Source of the DNA: Nitrospirota bacterium
GTDB taxonomy: Bacteria; Nitrospirota; Thermodesulfovibrionia; Thermodesulfovibrionales; UBA6898
Length of the DNA stretch: 15,629 nt
Direction of reading: 5' to 3'
NCBI GenBank assembly: GCA_021787505.1
Contig: JAJYLU010000005.1
Location: 1-15,629 of the forward strand
The notes below the pieces were generated by a model. The model was not told the origin of the DNA and did not search any database. It was given only the letters and a program-made list of their open reading frames with translations. Shown one piece after another: positions 14,160 through 15,629 of the stretch. The number at the start of each line of letters is the position of its first letter. Position 1 is the first letter of the stretch. A program made the position numbers and the translations under genes.

Positions 14160-15293
14160 ATGATCTATCTCGACAACAACGCCACCACGCCGGTTGACCC
14201 CGAGGTCTCCGACGCAGTCTTCGCCTCTCTCAGGAGAGATGTCGGTAACCCCTCCAGCAGCCACCTTGCCGGACAGAAGGCTAGGGAAACGGTCGAGAAC
14301 GCTCGGAAAGAAGTCGCGGACTTTCTGGGTTGCGGCGCGGAGAAGATATGCTTCACCTCGGGCGGCACGGAGGCCAACAATCTCGCGCTGATCGGAAGCG
14401 CGCTGCTGCGCGGGAAGGGACATATTATTACGTCAGCGATCGAACATCCCTCGGTCGACAACACATGCCGTCATCTGGAATCGCTCGGGTTCGAAGTCAC
14501 CTACGCGCCGGTTGACCGGGACGGGATCGTGAGCGTGGAGGAAATAAAGCGCGCGGTAAGGGGAGACACTTTTCTGGTGTCGATCATGCACGCGAACAAC
14601 GAGACCGGGGTGCTCCAGCCGGTCGAGGATATCGCCGCTGTCACAAAGAGCAAGGGGATCGCGTTCCATGTCGACGCGGCGCAGTCTGTAGGGAAGATGC
14701 AGTGCAACCTGCCGGATGTGGCGATTGATTTCATGACAATCGTAGCACATAAATTTTACGGGCCCAAAGGGATCGGCGCCCTTTATATCAGAGACGGAAG
14801 TCTCCTGAAACCGCTCCTCTTCGGCGGCGGACACGAAAAAGGGCTCAGGCCGGGCACGGAAAATGTCGCGGGAATCGTCGGGCTCGGCAAGGCATGCCAG
14901 CTCGCAAAGAGAGACATCAGACTGCGGGTCTCGCATACCCTGCGCCTGAGGGAGCTTCTTTTCGAAAGTCTGAAGGCCCTCGTCCCGGGTCTTCGTCTCA
15001 ACGGCCACAAGTCCCGCAGACTGCCTAACACCCTGAATCTGGAAATCCCCGGCGTGTCTTCACGTCTTCTCACAGAAAGACTCGGTCAGGACGTCGCCAT
15101 TTCAACCGGTTCGGCCTGCCATTCCGGAGAGCAGACGCCTTCGCCCGTCCTGATCGCCATGGGCCTTTCGCATGAGGAGGCCCTCTCGTCTATTCGGCTC
15201 AGCGTCGGGAAGGACAACACCGAAGACGAAATACTCAGGGCGTCCTCACTCATCGCCGCTGCCGTTGCCTCGCTGAAACAAAGCGGCTCCTGA
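14160..15293 (+). CDS. Cysteine desulfurase, NifS/IscS type
   Basis: A PLP-dependent class V aminotransferase-fold enzyme that takes sulfur from L-cysteine as an enzyme-bound persulfide for iron-sulfur clusters or tRNA thiolation. The 377-residue protein opens with Y-L-D-N-N-A-T-T-P-V. Active-site elements are G-G-T-E-A-N-N (68-74), E-H-P-S-V with His96 stacking on PLP, N-E-T-G (147-150), H-V-D-A-A-Q-S with Asp172 and Gln175, the PLP lysine Lys198 in A-H-K-F-Y-G-P-K-G, R-P-G-T-E-N (230-235), and the persulfide cysteine Cys320 in S-T-G-S-A-C-H-S-G. All key residues are present. The ATG at 14160 has no ribosome binding site; it lies 14 bases after rapZ. No scaffold gene (iscU/nifU) or thiouridylase (mnmA) follows before the repeat-rich end of the window, so the partner cannot be told and I give no symbol. 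Confidence 0.93.
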   Translation: MIYLDNNATTPVDPEVSDAVFASLRRDVGNPSSSHLAGQKARETVENARKEVADFLGCGAEKICFTSGGTEANNLALIGSALLRGKGHIITSAIEHPSVDNTCRHLESLGFEVTYAPVDRDGIVSVEEIKRAVRGDTFLVSIMHANNETGVLQPVEDIAAVTKSKGIAFHVDAAQSVGKMQCNLPDVAIDFMTIVAHKFYGPKGIGALYIRDGSLLKPLLFGGGHEKGLRPGTENVAGIVGLGKACQLAKRDIRLRVSHTLRLRELLFESLKALVPGLRLNGHKSRRLPNTLNLEIPGVSSRLLTERLGQDVAISTGSACHSGEQTPSPVLIAMGLSHEEALSSIRLSVGKDNTEDEILRASSLIAAAVASLKQSGS

Positions 15294-15359
15294 GCCGATT
15301 TACTCCTGCATGAGGCCAGTCTTCGGTAGCGGGTCAATATGCGATCATTTTCAAATGCC
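15294..15359. other. Short non-coding spacer after the cysteine desulfurase
   Basis: This is the first part of a 336-base stretch (15294-15629) without a complete gene. I see no terminator hairpin with a T run and no coding signal here. The rest of the stretch is the palindromic repeat copy B, about 50 featureless bases, then tandem repeats and a start codon at the window edge. Confidence 0.5.
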
Positions 15360-15480
15360 GTCATACTCCGGCTTGATCCCGAAGCAAGTCCGGGGCGGGC
15401 CGCAATCCAGCACATGTTGAAAAACTGGATTCCCTCCCCTCGACGAGTCGCCTGTGGCTACCGATCAAGTCGGGGATGAC
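15360..15480 (+). repeat. Dispersed palindromic repeat, copy B (longer)
   Basis: About 121 bases bounded by GTCATACTCCGGCTTGATC on the left and GATCAAGTCGGGGATGAC on the right, which are near reverse complements. An inner perfect stem AATCCAG (15404-15410) / CTGGATT (15425-15431) encloses a loop CACATGTTGAAAAA. Arm ends, inner stem and loop match copy A at 7572-7646 in the same orientation. Copy B carries about 20-30 extra bases in each arm, so it is an expanded or mutated member of the family. Confidence 0.78.
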
Positions 15481-15537
15481 AATCCATTAACTTGTTTTTG
15501 TAAACTGACCCACCGCCCGATCTTCCGCCTGTGTAAC

Positions 15538-15581
15538 GCCAAAATGATAATGTCCTAAATAGCCAAAATAGAAATGTCCTA
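15538..15581 (+). repeat. Tandem 20-base repeats, probable transposase-binding end
   Basis: GCCAAAATGATAATGTCCTA at 15538-15557 and GCCAAAATAGAAATGTCCTA at 15562-15581 agree at 17 of 20 bases with a 24-base period. They are framed by GTGTAAC (15531-15537) and its reverse complement GTTACAC (15592-15598). Repeats of this kind just upstream of a gene start are typical of insertion-sequence ends with more than one transposase site. The other end is outside the window, so the family is not determined. Confidence 0.55.
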
Positions 15582-15622
15582 TCAAGGAGCTGTTACACTG
15601 CCTCTTTTAGAGAGGAGAGGTG

Positions 15623-15629
15623 ATGGCGG
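15623..15629 (+). CDS. Start of a gene cut by the window edge (possible transposase)
   Basis: Only the ATG and four further bases are present. A purine-rich GAGGAGAGG element (15612-15620) sits immediately before it, a plausible ribosome binding site. Because it follows the tandem repeats at 15538-15581, a transposase or other insertion-sequence gene is the natural guess, but no protein sequence can be read. Confidence 0.35.

Noticed and set aside
15538..15581. Start of a CRISPR array
   Set aside because: Only two imperfect 20-base units separated by 4 bases; there are no spacers of array length and no cas gene in the window.

Overview
The window reads as chromosomal DNA of a Gram-negative bacterium. 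It carries an LPS-transport cluster (lptC, lptA, lptB) joined to rpoN, hpf and rapZ, and a compact rsmB-PASTA-rpe block. The G+C content is moderately high by eye. Gene content and order fit Nitrospirota or the deltaproteobacterial lineages best; this is inference from gene neighbourhood, and no marker gene fixes the phylum. Every gene I can support lies on the + strand.

Layout. (1) 2-1882: a proline/lysine-tailed lipoprotein and a zinc-ribbon, coiled-coil, single-pass membrane protein, both uncharacterised. (2) 1895-5619: rsmB, a membrane-anchored protein with three PASTA domains and no kinase domain, rpe, and an eight-repeat TPR protein, coupled by overlapping stop and start codons. (3) 5651-7490: a PgsA-type CDP-alcohol phosphatidyltransferase overlapping a PDZ/radical-SAM/DUF512 protein. 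(4) 7491-8537: a variable segment holding a palindromic dispersed repeat and a Phd/YefM-RelE toxin-antitoxin pair with its own near-consensus sigma-70 promoter. (5) 8538-9365: aroE. (6) 9366-14145: a non-coding segment with two nested perfect dyads and a strong sigma-54 promoter match, followed by lptC-lptA-lptB-rpoN-hpf-rapZ. (7) 14160-15293: a NifS/IscS-type cysteine desulfurase. (8) 15294-15629: a second copy of the palindromic repeat, then tandem repeats and a new start codon that look like the left end of an insertion sequence.

Together the genes are mostly housekeeping: ribosome modification and hibernation, pentose phosphate and shikimate metabolism, phospholipid and LPS assembly, sigma-54, and sulfur mobilisation. 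The most notable points are the sigma-54 promoter match in front of the operon that encodes sigma-54 itself; the kinase-less PASTA protein in a neighbourhood where Firmicutes carry the PASTA kinase PrkC; and the coupling of an uncharacterised radical-SAM protein to a phospholipid-synthesis gene. I found no CRISPR array, no tRNA or rRNA, and no clear new defence system; the only accessory system is the toxin-antitoxin pair.
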